The notes under the pieces: generated by a model
Told to the model about the DNA's origin: nothing
What the model saw: the letters and a program-made list of their open reading frames with translations, nothing else
The model's database searches: none
Translations under genes and position numbers: made by a program
Shown: in pieces, positions 1 to 11,220 of the stretch
Layout: every line of letters begins with the position of its first letter
Position numbering within the stretch: position 1 is the stretch's first letter
From: Botryotinia globosa
Taxonomy: Eukaryota; Ascomycota; Leotiomycetes; Helotiales; Sclerotiniaceae
Length of the DNA: 64,000 nt
Reading direction: 5' to 3'
NCBI GenBank assembly: GCA_014898425.1
Contig: RCSZ01000012.1
Coordinates: 248,001 to 312,000, forward strand

Positions 1-1982
1 AGACTTGGGTTCCAAGGAGTCACTGGACATTTCGAGATAGATATTGCCTTCGCTGTAGCAGGAACTTACACCGTTCCTATATTCACATCAGAAAGTCTTC
101 TTGGTATACAGGTAAGTATAACCACATATTTATGCTCACACCTTGCTTGTTGACATATTAATGTGGTTCAGCTTAATGACAAAGACTCGATTGGATTGAT
201 ATTTGAGATTGAATTAGTGTTTACAGTCACTGCACCGGTGGACGTTATTATTGGGTTTGAAGTAGAATTCCCAGATAATATTTTCATCATCCTAAATCCA
301 CTCGGTGGAGAGCTTGTGGAGGAGAACCTGTATGTAACACCAATTCCATCAAAGCTCCATGAATACCTTTCTCGTCAAAACTAACAGAACACAGCAAAGG
401 AATTAAAGCGAAATCCATACCGGCAGAATTCAAGTCCGGAGCTGGATGCTTCAGTGTAGCTCTCAGATTCAAATTGAAGGCAGGTACCTCAGTGGAAGTC
501 TTCAATTTCGGGTTCAAATTCGAGGCAGGCGCATACATTGACGCTCCTCTATATAAGGCTTGCATTACTTATCAGCCAGACCAACCGTGCACCCTTAATT
601 TTACCGAGAATTTCATAATCGACGTTGCTGTCTATGCTGAAGTAGCCAAGGCAATTGACTTTTTGACATGGGCAGCTGGGCCTATTGTGGTGTCAACTCT
701 GTACGTTGCACCGTTACCTTCAACGTGCTTTATCAGTGCTACCTCAACAACTCAGAACGGTCTTGCATCTTCGACAACAAGCAGTCCTATTACTCCAGCA
801 CCAGAACTTGAGACAACTTTGAGTGAGAGTACATACAAGATTCCTTCCACGACTATCCCGGCATCCTTGACAAATCCTGCAATCTCTTACTTCTCTGCTG
901 AAGAGTCGGGAAGCAGAACAAAACCATACTCGACAAATTCGAGCAATTCTGCAATTACAAGGGGGAGTTTATATGGTTCCGATGTCTCGGCCGAAGCGAC
1001 AGGTATACCCAGCGGAGCAAGCCCAGAAACTTCAATGGCAATTCCTGCAAATTCAACCAGTGGCTCCATCTCGCATACCCGCCCCGTTCAAACATATGGT
1101 GATAAGACCGAATCATCTCCTATCGCTGCGATCAAGATACCTAGCTCCTCCGATTCTACTATCACAGGTGGGGCGCCATTCCCGAGGGCTACTACCGACC
1201 ATACCATCATTGTGCCCATTGAGAGCAAGGAGCATGATGATTCCACATCTATTTCAAATGATCTTCCAACAATCATTGTTAATTCTACAAGTACTTACAC
1301 CATCTACAGCTGTGCAAAGGAAGCCATCTGGTGTCCATCGACCCTGCTCTTTCCACTGGTTCTGACAAAGATCATCGCCGAATCCACAGCCACCGGCTCC
1401 TCATTCAGCTCCCCAATAAATACCTCTACCATTTGTACCATTTCAGATCAACCATCTCCTACCTCTATCTCTCTCCTTCCTCCCGCTCCACTCCCCACCT
1501 CTGAATCCCCCCAGACCATCAATTCGCATTTTGCCCTCGGCACTGATACCCCACACATCAGCATCACCGACGATGCAACGTTCGTCCCTTACCCCACTCC
1601 CATCGTCGAACGAATCGAAAGCACCATCATCTATTCAACAATCGGTATCTCCATCGCCGCGTATTCGCCCACCGTCCCCCAAGTCATCAGTGGGAGCACC
1701 TGGTACGTACCCGGACAAAGCCTCTGGAATTCCTCAGGACCTACCACCTCAACTGTTGCAGCTGGAGGATCCGGAGAACCAGAAGGGTACCTTGGCGTAG
1801 CTAATAACAATCTTTCCAGACGAATCGGAACTTGTACGATTGGGGCAGGCCTGAGTCGCATTAGAATGAGAGGTCCAAGTCCAAGAAAGATAACAGGGAC
1901 AGCTTCGGCAACGGGTAGAAGATGGGCCACTAGTAGTACTAAGACGACTGTGTCAAGTATTAGCAGAGGTAGTAGTGGATAG
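1..1982 (+). CDS. Ser/Thr-rich probably extracellular protein, 5' end outside window
   Basis: Three exons can be read: 1-111, 172-329 and 395-1982. Intron 112-171 is GTAAGT...CAG. Intron 330-394 is GTATGT...CAG with a CTAAC branch site at 381-385. The frames join without a stop, giving about 618 residues without the N-terminus. The first ~190 visible residues alternate hydrophobic and polar positions with a few cysteines (AGAYIDAPLYKACITY, QPCTLNF), suggesting a beta-rich domain like those of fungal extracellular proteins; a DUF7223-type domain is possible but is recalled, not tested. The rest is low-complexity and rich in Ser, Thr, Pro and Ile, as expected of an O-glycosylated wall-associated stalk. 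The C-terminus is basic and Ser-rich with no clear GPI hydrophobic tail. It converges on the ArfGAP gene. Function unknown. Confidence 0.8.
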
Positions 1983-2781
1983 GTAGAAAACATGATATAT
2001 TGGAGATGAAACAAGAAGCCATGGCGAAAAAGTCTAGCAACTGTACTGTAGGAAAATCTGGCATTTTCCCTGGTAGAGTTACTACATCGATAGATGTGAA
2101 TATATCTCAATACTGTTTAGGCAACGAGGGTGTTTGGAAACTTCAATGCCGGAAGTTTGAGCGGAAGGGAGGATGATGGATTTCCATACTCATTGATGTT
2201 CAATTTCCAAACAATTCTCACAAAAAATGACACCATTTGCCGCTAATGATAATCTGTGTTGTGTACCCCTAACTGTTTTGCTTCCTGCACTTTTCGAAAA
2301 CTTTTGAATCCGAACTTTCGACATGCTTTTCCGACAGCTCCCCCAGTTGTGCTCCATTTCTTAGCCAGGGGAACTAGCGAGTATGGTTTTCCATTGTCAA
2401 ACATTCCAATAGTCCAAAATACTGAATCGACTTTTTTTGCCGGGTAACATTGGCCAGATTCGTAGAAAAGGAATCTATCACGAAGAAACATGAGATATCT
2501 TTCAAAACACGGTTAATCATTACACCTTCGTCCAAGTCCAATCAGTATTGGAAATCTACAATAGTTACACAGAAGTAATGCCATCTAAATTGTGGGATCA
2601 AAGTATCACATAAGAGAAGAAATGAATCATCCTCACCGATTGCTGCGAGAATAAGCCATTTTCGCCCTCTGCGATCTTCGAGTCTGTTTTTCAAAGTTCT
2701 CACTTCTCAATCTTGCCATCACAGTTTCACATACTGCTCATATAAACGCCAAAACTCCTGTGTATCACCCATCACCTTTAT
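1983..2781. other. Intergenic region between convergent genes
   Basis: Ordinary-composition spacer between the stop of the Ser/Thr-rich gene and the stop of the ArfGAP gene. It should hold both 3' UTRs. The only open frame of note is the 82-codon minus-strand frame listed separately. Confidence 0.6.
2243..2491 (-). CDS. Possible small protein of 82 residues, unrecognised
   Basis: An ATG-initiated frame with fairly normal codon and residue use (Lys/Arg-rich, three Cys, two Trp) inside the convergent spacer. It starts MFLRDRFLFYESG and ends VHNTDYH. There is no signal peptide and no recognised family. It could be a real small gene, the last exon of a gene whose other exons I did not find, or chance. 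The opposite strand at 2256-2447 is also open, which weakens the case. Confidence 0.25.
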   Translation of the reverse strand: MFLRDRFLFYESGQCYPAKKVDSVFWTIGMFDNGKPYSLVPLAKKWSTTGGAVGKACRKFGFKSFRKVQEAKQLGVHNTDYH

Positions 2782-4478
2782 TCAGCCGTTCAAATAGCTT
2801 CTGATGGCACCTTGCAGTTTGCTTGCACCCTCCCCAAGGACTTGTGTTAAGTTATCCAAATCATCTCCGGCTGTGACACCAAATTTTCTGACAAAGTCCT
2901 TTGCAGCGGTTTCGAGATCACCGTAATCTTCTCCGCCCTCTTCTTCTTCAGGTCTTCCGAAATAAGCGTTGGATGAGATAGATGTGGCACCTTCGAAACC
3001 TTGTAGGCGAGTTTTGGCTTCTGATTGTGCGCTCGGATCAAATGACCCTTTGCCGAAGAACTCATCGGACGAGATGCCTTTTTGGCTGCCGAACTTTTGA
3101 CGAGCGTATTTCTCATCATCATCTGTAGAAATGTTAGCCTTGAGGTTTAGGTGGCGAATTTTGAATGTAATCTCTTGCCTTCTTTTGTGGCCTTGATAGG
3201 CCCAACTGAGCCAAAACCGCCCATCTTCTTCTGTGCAGTAGCTGCAGGTTTTGAGCCTCCAATCTGTCCAAATCCAAGTCTTCCCATTCCCATTCCGAGT
3301 CTTTCAACCTCACCATTTGACCGTTCTCTGCTGTGACCAGAACCGTATCCTGCTCTTCCTGGGCTCACAGGTGTCGGTGTGGCAATGCTCGAAAGATCAG
3401 CTGCCTTTGCGGTTGACTTCTTTGTCGCAGCTTCTTCGGCCTCAGGGTCATAGCCTAATTTCTCGATTCTCTCGGCTTCTTCCTTTGCCTTACGCTCGGC
3501 GGCATCAAAATCAATTACATCGCCAGTAACCTTCTTTACACCCAGCTTGGTTTTCTTTGCGCCGAGGACATTTGCTTTTCTTGGTCCGGTCCCTGTTGTA
3601 GCGCTTTTCCGCAACGCAGCAGACGATGTAATACGGCTAGCCGTAGGCGCTGCAGCTGTCCCTTCTGTTTTTCCTAATGGTGATGTTGCTCTTGCGATTC
3701 CGTTACCAGCGGCATTGGCACCGGCATTGAGGAATGGGGAAGGTGTTCGTCCAACCACAGGTGGTGTGGCAGTTCGAGAGATTGGGGGTGTTGGTCGTTT
3801 GATCGAAGGCTTATCCCAGGAGGAAAAGAAGTCATCCTCAGGTTCGCCGGCAGGTGTAGAAGTTCCGTCAGCGGCATCAGTCGCCGCATCGGTGATGACG
3901 ACTTCGTTGGGGTATCTGTACACCAATCAGCATTGACATCTCACATCCGCAGAAAATGACATACTCTGCAGCATCCTTGGCAGCACGTCTCTTCAACTCT
4001 TCCTTATATTTCGTGGCCGCGTTCGACTGGTATTTAGTTTTGGGGTCCTTGCTATTGAGTGCTGCAGTACCTCCATTTGATTGAAAGTATTTCGTGGCAG
4101 ATTCGTTACCACCAACTTTCATAACCCGAAGTTGATCCCATTGCCATTCTGGTCACAATGTTAGCCCCGAGTGCTTTCCAAGGTCGTGCCCTATACGTAC
4201 GATCAAGGTTTGTCGATCGCACAAAGGAGATGTGAACACCCAAGTTGCGATGATTCGATGAACAATCGAGGCAGAGGTAGATTCCAAAAGGCACAGACGT
4301 CCATGTTGGGTTCTTTGCCCCACAATCAAAACAAATCTATTGCGCGAAAGCATATCAGCACATGCATCATGATTGCATTTGTCCAGAGAAGATTTGTCTT
4401 GCGTACCCTGTTTGCTGGCTTTGTCTTTAACTTCTCGAAGAGCTTCTGGGATTGCGCCTTCGAAGCAAGAGCTGCCAT
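2782..4478 (-). CDS. GLO3: Glo3-type ADP-ribosylation factor GTPase-activating protein
   Basis: Predicted 489 residues from five exons: 4407-4478, 4201-4336, 3965-4148, 3179-3915, 2782-3122. The N-terminal ArfGAP domain has the zinc motif C-x2-C-x16-C-x2-C (Cys26, 29, 46, 49) followed by HRNLGVH, which contains the catalytic arginine. A Ser/Pro/Ala-rich linker follows. The C-terminus carries Glo3-type repeats ([22 protein letters not shown]) and an amphipathic end, DFVRKFG...LNG. Glo3 and its mammalian homologues ArfGAP2/3 stimulate GTP hydrolysis by Arf1 on COPI vesicles in Golgi-to-ER transport. Start 4478 is chosen because [11 protein letters not shown] directly precedes the domain. Introns are 49-70 bp. 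The last, 3123-3178, uses a GC donor (AAG|GCAAGA) and has a CTAAC branch site. A MITE lies 224 bp upstream of the start. Confidence 0.93.
3123..3178 (-). other. GC-AG intron in the ArfGAP gene
   Basis: On the minus strand the exon ends AAAGAAG, the intron starts GCAAGAG and ends TTCTACAG. Removing it joins ATKE to [12 protein letters not shown] in one frame, which matches the Glo3 family layout. There is no usable GT donor nearby. A GGCTAAC branch-like site lies shortly before the acceptor. Confidence 0.85.
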
Positions 4479-4701
4479 GTTGGATAGCTTTCTAATATGT
4501 GTAGATGTTATTATTTCTGACGGGAAGTCGTTGGAGTTGCGTAGAAATAAAAGACCCCTTTTTGCGAACGGATTCAAATTATTGTTGTAGTCGAGGGGAT
4601 GGCCAGATTGCCATGGCGTTCGCACGTCAATTGAGGTTCAAATCCACTAAGCTTAATTTAGTAAAGCGGTGTGAGGTCAAATTACAGGCATAGATTAGGT
4701 A

Positions 4702-5459
4702 AGTCGACCACTCTACTTTCAGGCCACCCCTGTTTCAGGTTACACTTTCACATTAAAAATCATTTTTTTTGTTTGATAACATTTCTATTAATATAAATTA
4801 TAATTTAATAGAAACTTATATTTATATAATTTAAATCATTTTGAATTTATATTGAAGTTTTTAGATTTTTAGGATTTTTCTAAATTAAGATTTAAATTTT
4901 CAAAATATCGATTTTTAAATTTTTAAATTTATATAATCTTTAATAACTTTTTAATGATTATTTTTTAAAACCTGTTTATTTTTTTGAAAATTTCGAATCT
5001 GACTTTATATAAAAATTAATAAATTAAATAAATATAAAGATATAATTTAGATAGATAAAAATAATCCCTATAATTTTAAGAATACCTTTTAAATATTTAA
5101 TTATAAAGATTTTCTTACTTTTTTTTTAGAATTTCTAAAGAGAATATTCTATAAATTTATATATATATAAAACTATTTTTTATTTTTAACTACTTTTTCT
5201 TTAAAGTTATTATAGATTTTATAAAAATTTAAATTTGTATGTGATTTCTATACAAATTGAAAATCAATATTTTGAAGCCTTAGAAATCAATCCATAAAAA
5301 TCCTAAAAATCTAAATTTTTCAAAATAGATTTAAAAGAATTTTAATTATATAAATATAAATTTTTATTAAGTTATACTTTATATTGAAAGAGTTATTAAT
5401 AAGCCATAAAAAAGTGATCTTTGGTGTAAAAGGATGACCCGAAAGTAGGATGGTCGACT
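4702..5459. mobile_element. Fold-back MITE, family 1, copy A (TA-flanked)
   Basis: Element of 758 bp starting AGTCGACCACTCTACTTTC and ending with the inverse (GAAAGTAGGATGGTCGACT), with TA on both sides (4700-4701 and 5460-5461). The inverted repeat extends well inwards: the AAAAATCA segment and the 'GGATTTTTCTAAATT...' segment have mirror-image partners, so most of the element is two arms of a large hairpin. It contains no coding frame. TA flanks point to mobilisation by a Tc1/mariner transposase (inference). It lies between the ArfGAP promoter and the Tim21 3' end. Copies B and C are at 22663 and 42988. Confidence 0.88.
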
Positions 5460-5591
5460 TAATGACAGGGTATCACAAGCTTGAAACTCTAGATGATATA
5501 GGAATTTAAAGGGATTCAAAATTGGTATTAACCACTACCTCATTCCAGCCCAGTAACGTTCGAATGTCCCAGTTTGAATCGGATATTCATA

Positions 5592-6377
5592 TCATCGCCA
5601 ATTGACCCCCAAGAATTTACTTTTCCCTGGCCCATTATTCGTTGAATTTGCGTTTTCAAGGTAAACTCTTTGATGCCCTTTCACGTCCAAGAATAAGTAC
5701 TTGTATACAAATTCGCTCTCAGACGGTCGCTTGACCATATGTAGGTTCACCACACCTTGATTGAGCGGACCCTCGACGTTGAAATGCATAACCAGATGTT
5801 CCACCCCTCTACGATCCTTCGAAATATTGGATCTTAATGAAAGTCAGTACAATTCGGGCACAGATGTCGCATAGGATACATACGCAATAGGCCCAACTCT
5901 TGCCCATTTGCTCGCTGTTGGCTCGCCATATGCTCTTATCTTCTTTCCATCGCCCAGTATTTCTATACATCGCGGGTCCTTCTTGACTTGATCCGCGGCC
6001 CTATTGAATTGGTTGGTTTTACTCTCGGGCGCAAACACTTCTGTGTAGAGAAGATAGATGACGCCTCCCTGCATTGAATGTCAGCGGTGAAGTATGTGAA
6101 AACATTGCGATTTACATACCGTCAATACTGTGCCGACGAGGACAGTACCAAGATTGAACGTTTGTTGCGTAGTTCTGGCAACCTTTTCCCGCCGCGACAA
6201 GTCGCGCCAAGGTACTCTGCCATCGTCGTTGAAGGTAGTGACGGCCTTTCTTTTTGGTTGCGACGAGGCACTTGTAGTACCTAAACCTGTATGTGTTGCG
6301 TAGAGTCGTAACAGGAAGAATGGACGCAAAGATGAAGGGAGACCGAGCAGAGATACTGCTCTGATTGAAGGAAGCAT
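5592..6377 (-). CDS. TIM21: Mitochondrial import inner membrane translocase subunit Tim21
   Basis: Predicted 227 residues from exons 6120-6377, 5884-6068 and 5592-5832; the introns are 51 bp each with GTATGT donors. The N-terminus MLPSIRAVSLLGL is Arg-rich and acid-free, a mitochondrial presequence. A single membrane segment (TFNLGTVLVGTVLTGGVIYL, about residues 77-97) is followed by the conserved intermembrane-space domain (YTEVFAPESKT, GEPTASKW, VNLHM, KYLFLDVKG). Tim21 links TOM and TIM23 complexes through the Tom22 intermembrane-space domain and helps respiratory-chain assembly. Start 6377 is the first ATG in frame. Length is normal for the family. Confidence 0.93.
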
Positions 6378-6419
6378 GGTTGGTTTGAGTTGGTTGAGCA
6401 ATTAATATGAGAAAAAAAC

Positions 6420-8230
6420 AACAGCCTTTTGTAGAGTTAGTATTGTTATTGGGAAGAAGAATTGAATCGTAAAAGTTGAGAGATAAATGGTGTGTATATA
6501 TATACCTACGAAGTGTAAATTATTTTGAAGCTTCGAGCTATTGTGGGGTAGTTGTGATCAGGGATTAGCATAAAGGGAATGGGGATTAAGAATCTGGCCT
6601 ACAACGTTCGGATACAATCATTAGATATTCAGAGAGGAATGTTATCATCTAAATGCTAATATTATAGAGTCTTTTTGAGATAAATAATAAAATTCAACTT
6701 TTTAATGTAGATCGCTAGTTTTCAATGAATATACCTAGTATAATTATATAATCGTATAATCATATTATCACGATATACACATGATCGCGTTCGATCGGGC
6801 TAAATATAGCATTAAATTTTGAATTAATTGTATAGATAGCTTTATGATATACTCTTTTTAATTTTATAATTTTTAATTTTAAGATTAATTTTTAAATATT
6901 TATTAGATTTATTATATTATTAAAAGTCTTTCAAATAAGAAATAAAATAATATTTGTATATATTTATAAATAAAGTTTATATATATATTCTATTTATCTT
7001 TATTTAAATATATTATTTATATTCTTTTGGTTGTATACAAATCTTTTTGATATTCATTAAAGAAAAAAAAATTTAAGTTATAAATTATAATTTGATAAAT
7101 TTTGTAATTGTAAAACTTTGTAGTGAAATGATTTATGAATAAAATAAAATTTCATTTTTATATTTTCTAATTTTCAAATACTTTTTTATTATTTATATAT
7201 TTTCTAATTGAAAAAAAAATTTAATTGCAAAAAATTAAATAATAATTTTTAGAAATTTGATATATGATTATTTTTAATTCAAGTAAAATCATAAATAAAT
7301 AGTATTGTAATCGATAGTTTTATTATTTAATTTTATTATATTTATTTTAATTTCGAATTTTATATATAAATTATAGTATTATTTTAACTTCTTTTCAATT
7401 AAAATATTTTTTTAGATTATATAATGATTTTAAATTAATTTATATATATTTATAATAATTTGAATAAAGTTTAAGAAATCAAAGATAAGTTATTTAATTT
7501 TAAATAAGAAATTGATTTTTTTTTATATTTATATTATAAAGTTTGAAAAAACTTTTTATAAAATTAAAGATTAGAATTAATTTGATTTATACAAAATTTT
7601 AATGTTTGTAATAAATTTATTAATAATAATATATATTATATATTACTAGTTTTTAATAAATAAAAAATAATTAATTAATAATTATATTTTATATTTAAAT
7701 TACTTGTCTAAAACAAATTCAAGATAAATTTTTCAAAAAGAGGGAGTAGTATTATAATATATATATAATTGTATTTGATTAGATTAAATATAATATTAAA
7801 CTTTGAATTGATTATATATATAACTTTGTAATATATTTTCTTTAGTTTTGTAGCTTTTAATTCTAAGGTTGATCTCTAAATACTTATTGGGTTCGTTACA
7901 TGTATAATCGCTTTAAAATTAGATATTTAATTAACTTATAGATTTAAATAATTTTATAAGCCGATTTTTCATTTTAATCCTTTTGTTGTTTTCATTTTTA
8001 AATATTTTCGGTTTTTTCTCATTCATTTTTTAGATTTTTTAAAAAAATTATTTTTACATTTACTCTTTGATTTTCTATAGATTCTCTTTTTAAAAAAAAA
8101 AAAAAAAAGTTCGGATTTTCTAATAATTTTTATTTTAGTATTTTATAGATTTTCTTTTATTAAATAAGTCTATAAACTCAATCAAATATCTAGATTATAG
8201 TATATAATTATACGATTATATAATCTATGT
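6420..8230. repeat. A+T-rich block with a degenerate direct repeat
   Basis: No gene. After about 6660 the sequence becomes extremely A+T-rich. A segment at about 6735-6930 recurs at about 7745-7920 in the same orientation ('ctaaatatagcattaaattttgaattaatt' type sequence, shared for roughly 180 bp with mostly C/T and G/A differences). The copies may be remnants of an LTR or another repeat pair about 1 kb apart. No terminal motif or target duplication was found. Confidence 0.5.
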
Positions 8231-8416
8231 TACGAGCTTTTTTCGGCCCTTCGGGGCTAAAAATAACAACGGGCTCGCTAACACTCTCCGTAGTTATTTT
8301 TCACGCCCTTCAGGACCTATATTTATATTTATACTTTATAGCTTTTAGAATTCTAAAAATAAATAAGATTAATATTTTTATATTTTCTATTACACTGTTC
8401 TAGATGGGATATATTC

Positions 8417-8548
<132 letters not shown>

Positions 8549-8633
8549 TCTTTTAACCTCTAGCTTTTAGCTTATATAAAAGTATTAAAGGTATAATCAA
8601 ACTTTAAAACCTTAAAATCTTATAATTCTTATA

Positions 8634-8882
8634 ATTCTTTTTCTAATTCTTTTTCTAATTCTTTTTCTAATTCTTTTTCTAATTCTTTTTCTAATTCTTT
8701 TTCTAATTCTTTTTCTAATTCTTTTTCTAATTCTTTTTCTAATTCTTTTTCTAATTCTTTTTCTAATTCTTTTTCTAATTCTTTTTCTAATTCTTTTTCT
8801 AATTCTTTTTCTAATTCTTTTTCTAATTCTTTTTCTAATTCTTTTTCTAATTCTTTTTCTAATTCTTTTTCTAATTCTTTTT
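8634..8882. repeat. 12-bp satellite, CTAATTCTTTTT x about 20
   Basis: About 250 bp of almost identical 12-bp units. Because 12 is a multiple of 3, all minus-strand frames stay open, giving artificial EKEL or RKRI repeats. I do not regard them as genes. Confidence 0.97.
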
Positions 8883-9160
8883 TCATAATTCTTTTTAATA
8901 CTTTTTTCTAATTCTTTTCTTTTAATTTTTTTATAATTCATTTTTATTTTTATTTTTCAATTCTCTTTTTAATTTTTTTTCTAATTTCTAGTTTTTAATA
9001 TTTTTCTAATTTTTTTTCCTTCTTTTTTTTCCTTCTTTTTTTATTCTTTTTTTTTCTTTTTTTCTTTTATAAATCTAATAAATCTAATCCCTTTTTTTTT
9101 CTAATTCTTTTTTCCTTTTTAATTTCTTATCTTTTTTATTATAAATCTAAACTTTTTATT

Positions 9161-9652
9161 ATGGTTTTGAGGCAATATATTATATAATTATTTTAACCAA
9201 TCAGAATTGTATATAATAATAACTTTTGATAATACTATAGCTTTTTAACAACTTTATAATAACTTTATTATTATATTTATAATTATTAATTATAAAATTA
9301 TAAAAATAATATTATTAAAAAGCTTTCTTTCAAAGAATTTTGGTTATAATATTTAAATTCATTTTATAAATTTATTTATCCCCTTTTGTTGAATCTCAAT
9401 CTAATATTATATTATAATATTTTTGTATAGACTTTATATACTTTCTAGACTAATCAGCTGCTAGTTATAAACTGTGTTTTAAAATATGAATGTTAGAGAT
9501 ATATCAAGAAGTTGAATTTCGTTAACATTTATTTCAAAAAGATGTTATAAACATATTAAACTCGGTCTTATATAATATACTCTGTTTATAAGATTCATAT
9601 AACTATATAGACTTATTAAATAATTATAGAGATTTCAAATCGTTTCTCCCTT
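9161..9652. other. A+T-rich spacer
   Basis: No gene, terminal repeat or RNA gene seen. Composition grades toward normal near the solo LTR. Confidence 0.5.
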
Positions 9653-9920
9653 TGTTAGAGTAGATAATAGTAATGAATCAACTTAGTATAATGTAGCACA
9701 AAGACTTTTCATTCATCCTTCTAAACTATGAAAGATATATAATTTACATATGTGTGGATTGCTTTCGATATAAAGTGAGCCTAAAGCACAAAGTAGATCT
9801 TCGATACTTTCGATATAAAGTAGGCCCAAGATACGAGGTAAGCTCGAAGGCCTACCACCATATGCCTAGGGCCCAACCATCACGTGTCTTATTTGTCCCT
9901 ACAACCTTGCGACCTTGACA
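9653..9920. mobile_element. Solo LTR related to the gypsy element at 29.7-37.5 kb
   Basis: 268 bp beginning TGTTAGAGTAGATAATAG and ending GCGACCTTGACA, that is TG...CA. The start and end match the 274-bp LTRs at 29666 and 37200 (TATTAGAGTAGAGAATAGC... and ...TGACCTTGACA). The flanks are CCCTT and CCCTC, a near-perfect 5-bp target duplication with one transition. It has kept far more C and G than the full-length element. It contains a short internal repeat of CTTTCGATATAAAGT. It lies 186 bp beyond the 3' end of the small secreted protein gene. Confidence 0.8.
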
Positions 9921-10105
9921 CCCTCTCAAATTCCCGTGTAAGATTAATATCTTATTTAAAAACATTGCATACTGATGGTACACCTAGGTAGTCGAACTCT
10001 TCTGACTTGGCCGTTCAAGATTTATGTGACGAATCCATTGTTGATTTCTATAGCTAGTATAAGTTAACATCTCTATATGTCATAGTTGGGGACACCAGCT
10101 CACGT

Positions 10106-10552
10106 TCAATATCTGCAATCTGGCTTAACACAATCATCTCCTGCGTCCCAACAATGTGTAGACCCCCAGGTGAAAAACCAGGATCTGCTGTAACACCCTG
10201 CCTTATCATGCCATCCTTGATCGATCTCTTTTTGCGTGATGCATGGGCGAGTCTTTGGGTATGGGCATGGACGTGGTGTAACCTTGGGCTTTACTTTTGA
10301 TTTATTTTTTTGCCCGGTCCAGGGTTTCTGAACTACATTGATTATTCTGTAGGATTCTTTGGCCTCATCGCGCTTGGTCTTCGTGGGGAAGGGAGAGGAG
10401 GAGAGTACGACGAATGGTGGGGGGATTTCGGGAGTGGTCATGTTGAATGGGACCAGATATCCGTCTCGAGTAGAGGTTTCTGGAATCACCACTGCGGTGT
10501 TCGGGTTGAAGAGGATGACGAGAGCGAAGAAACATGCTTTTGAAATCTTCAT
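10106..10552 (-). CDS. Small cysteine-rich secreted protein (effector candidate)
   Basis: 148 residues, single exon, ATG start. The N-terminus MKISKACFFALVILFNPNTA is a clear signal peptide. The mature part has a Pro/Thr-rich stretch, a dibasic KTKR site (possible Kex2 cleavage) and a C-terminal cysteine cluster with six Cys (CPYPKTRPC, AGC, HCW, DDC, PDC), enough for three disulfides. No family recognised. Size, secretion signal and Cys content fit a secreted effector-like or antimicrobial-type fungal protein. The gene is flanked by a solo LTR 186 bp downstream and a Harbinger-like MITE 668 bp upstream, a setting common for fungal effectors. Role is inference only. Confidence 0.75.
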   Translation of the reverse strand: MKISKACFFALVILFNPNTAVVIPETSTRDGYLVPFNMTTPEIPPPFVVLSSSPFPTKTKRDEAKESYRIINVVQKPWTGQKNKSKVKPKVTPRPCPYPKTRPCITQKEIDQGWHDKAGCYSRSWFFTWGSTHCWDAGDDCVKPDCRY

Positions 10553-11217
10553 TTTGACAATGTCTTCATGAAGATGTTGTATGAATCGAGTTGCGTAGAC
10601 TTTTTGCGTTCGACCTGTATGTCGAAGGTTTTGTGAGTGAAGTGTGAAGTGAAGAAAAAAATTATGTAGTGAATAAAATGAGAAGAAAGGTACTAAGTAA
10701 GGAACGGTGGACTAATTTTTGCACTTCGTAACGAAAATTTCTCCTCTAACCATTTATCCCACGCACCCATCTTCGATCAGCGTGTTAAAAATTGGCAAAA
10801 GACATATATCTGTCATATCTGTTAAATAGTGCCACGCGAGGCCAATTTCAAGAAGCAGATCATTGCACTAGACTCGCTTAAATCGATTAGGGGCACTTCA
10901 ATGACAGACGGTTGAACTTTGACGCGAGCTAATGCGAGTGACTGAAACTTCAGGCTAGAAAATTTCAGCGAGCAAGTTGTCATTATGTCATATTTTAACT
11001 TCATACGCTATGATCGTCATTGATAGTTGATCTAAGATCAGATTGTGAGGTAGAAGTAATCTCATTTTATCCCTCTAGTACTAGCTTGACATTGTTTCTT
11101 GGAATGTTTCGATTTTCTCTCAAATCCATATGCAGACTTTATAGTCCTTACTTAACAATCAAAGTTTGTTTCCTTTTCTTCAGAGCATTATCTTTGACCC
11201 CCCCCCTCCCCAAACCC
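10553..11217. promoter_or_regulatory. Upstream region of the small secreted protein gene
   Basis: Normal-composition spacer with no convincing coding frame. It ends in a C-rich run (ACCCCCCCCCTCCCC) immediately before the MITE. It presumably carries the promoter of the minus-strand gene. Confidence 0.4.
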
Positions 11218-11220
11218 TAA

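Noticed and set aside
3547..3936. 129-residue plus-strand frame
   Set aside because: It is antisense to exon 4 of the ArfGAP gene, whose minus frame has clear family motifs and proper introns.
8612..8941. Lys/Arg- and Glu/Lys-repeat proteins on the minus strand
   Set aside because: They are translations of a 12-bp satellite that keeps all frames open; no start context or unique sequence.
11198..11220. C-rich run ending in CCCTAA as an interstitial telomere
   Set aside because: Only one CCCTAA; no TTAGGG/CCCTAA array. The TAA is better explained as the MITE target duplication.
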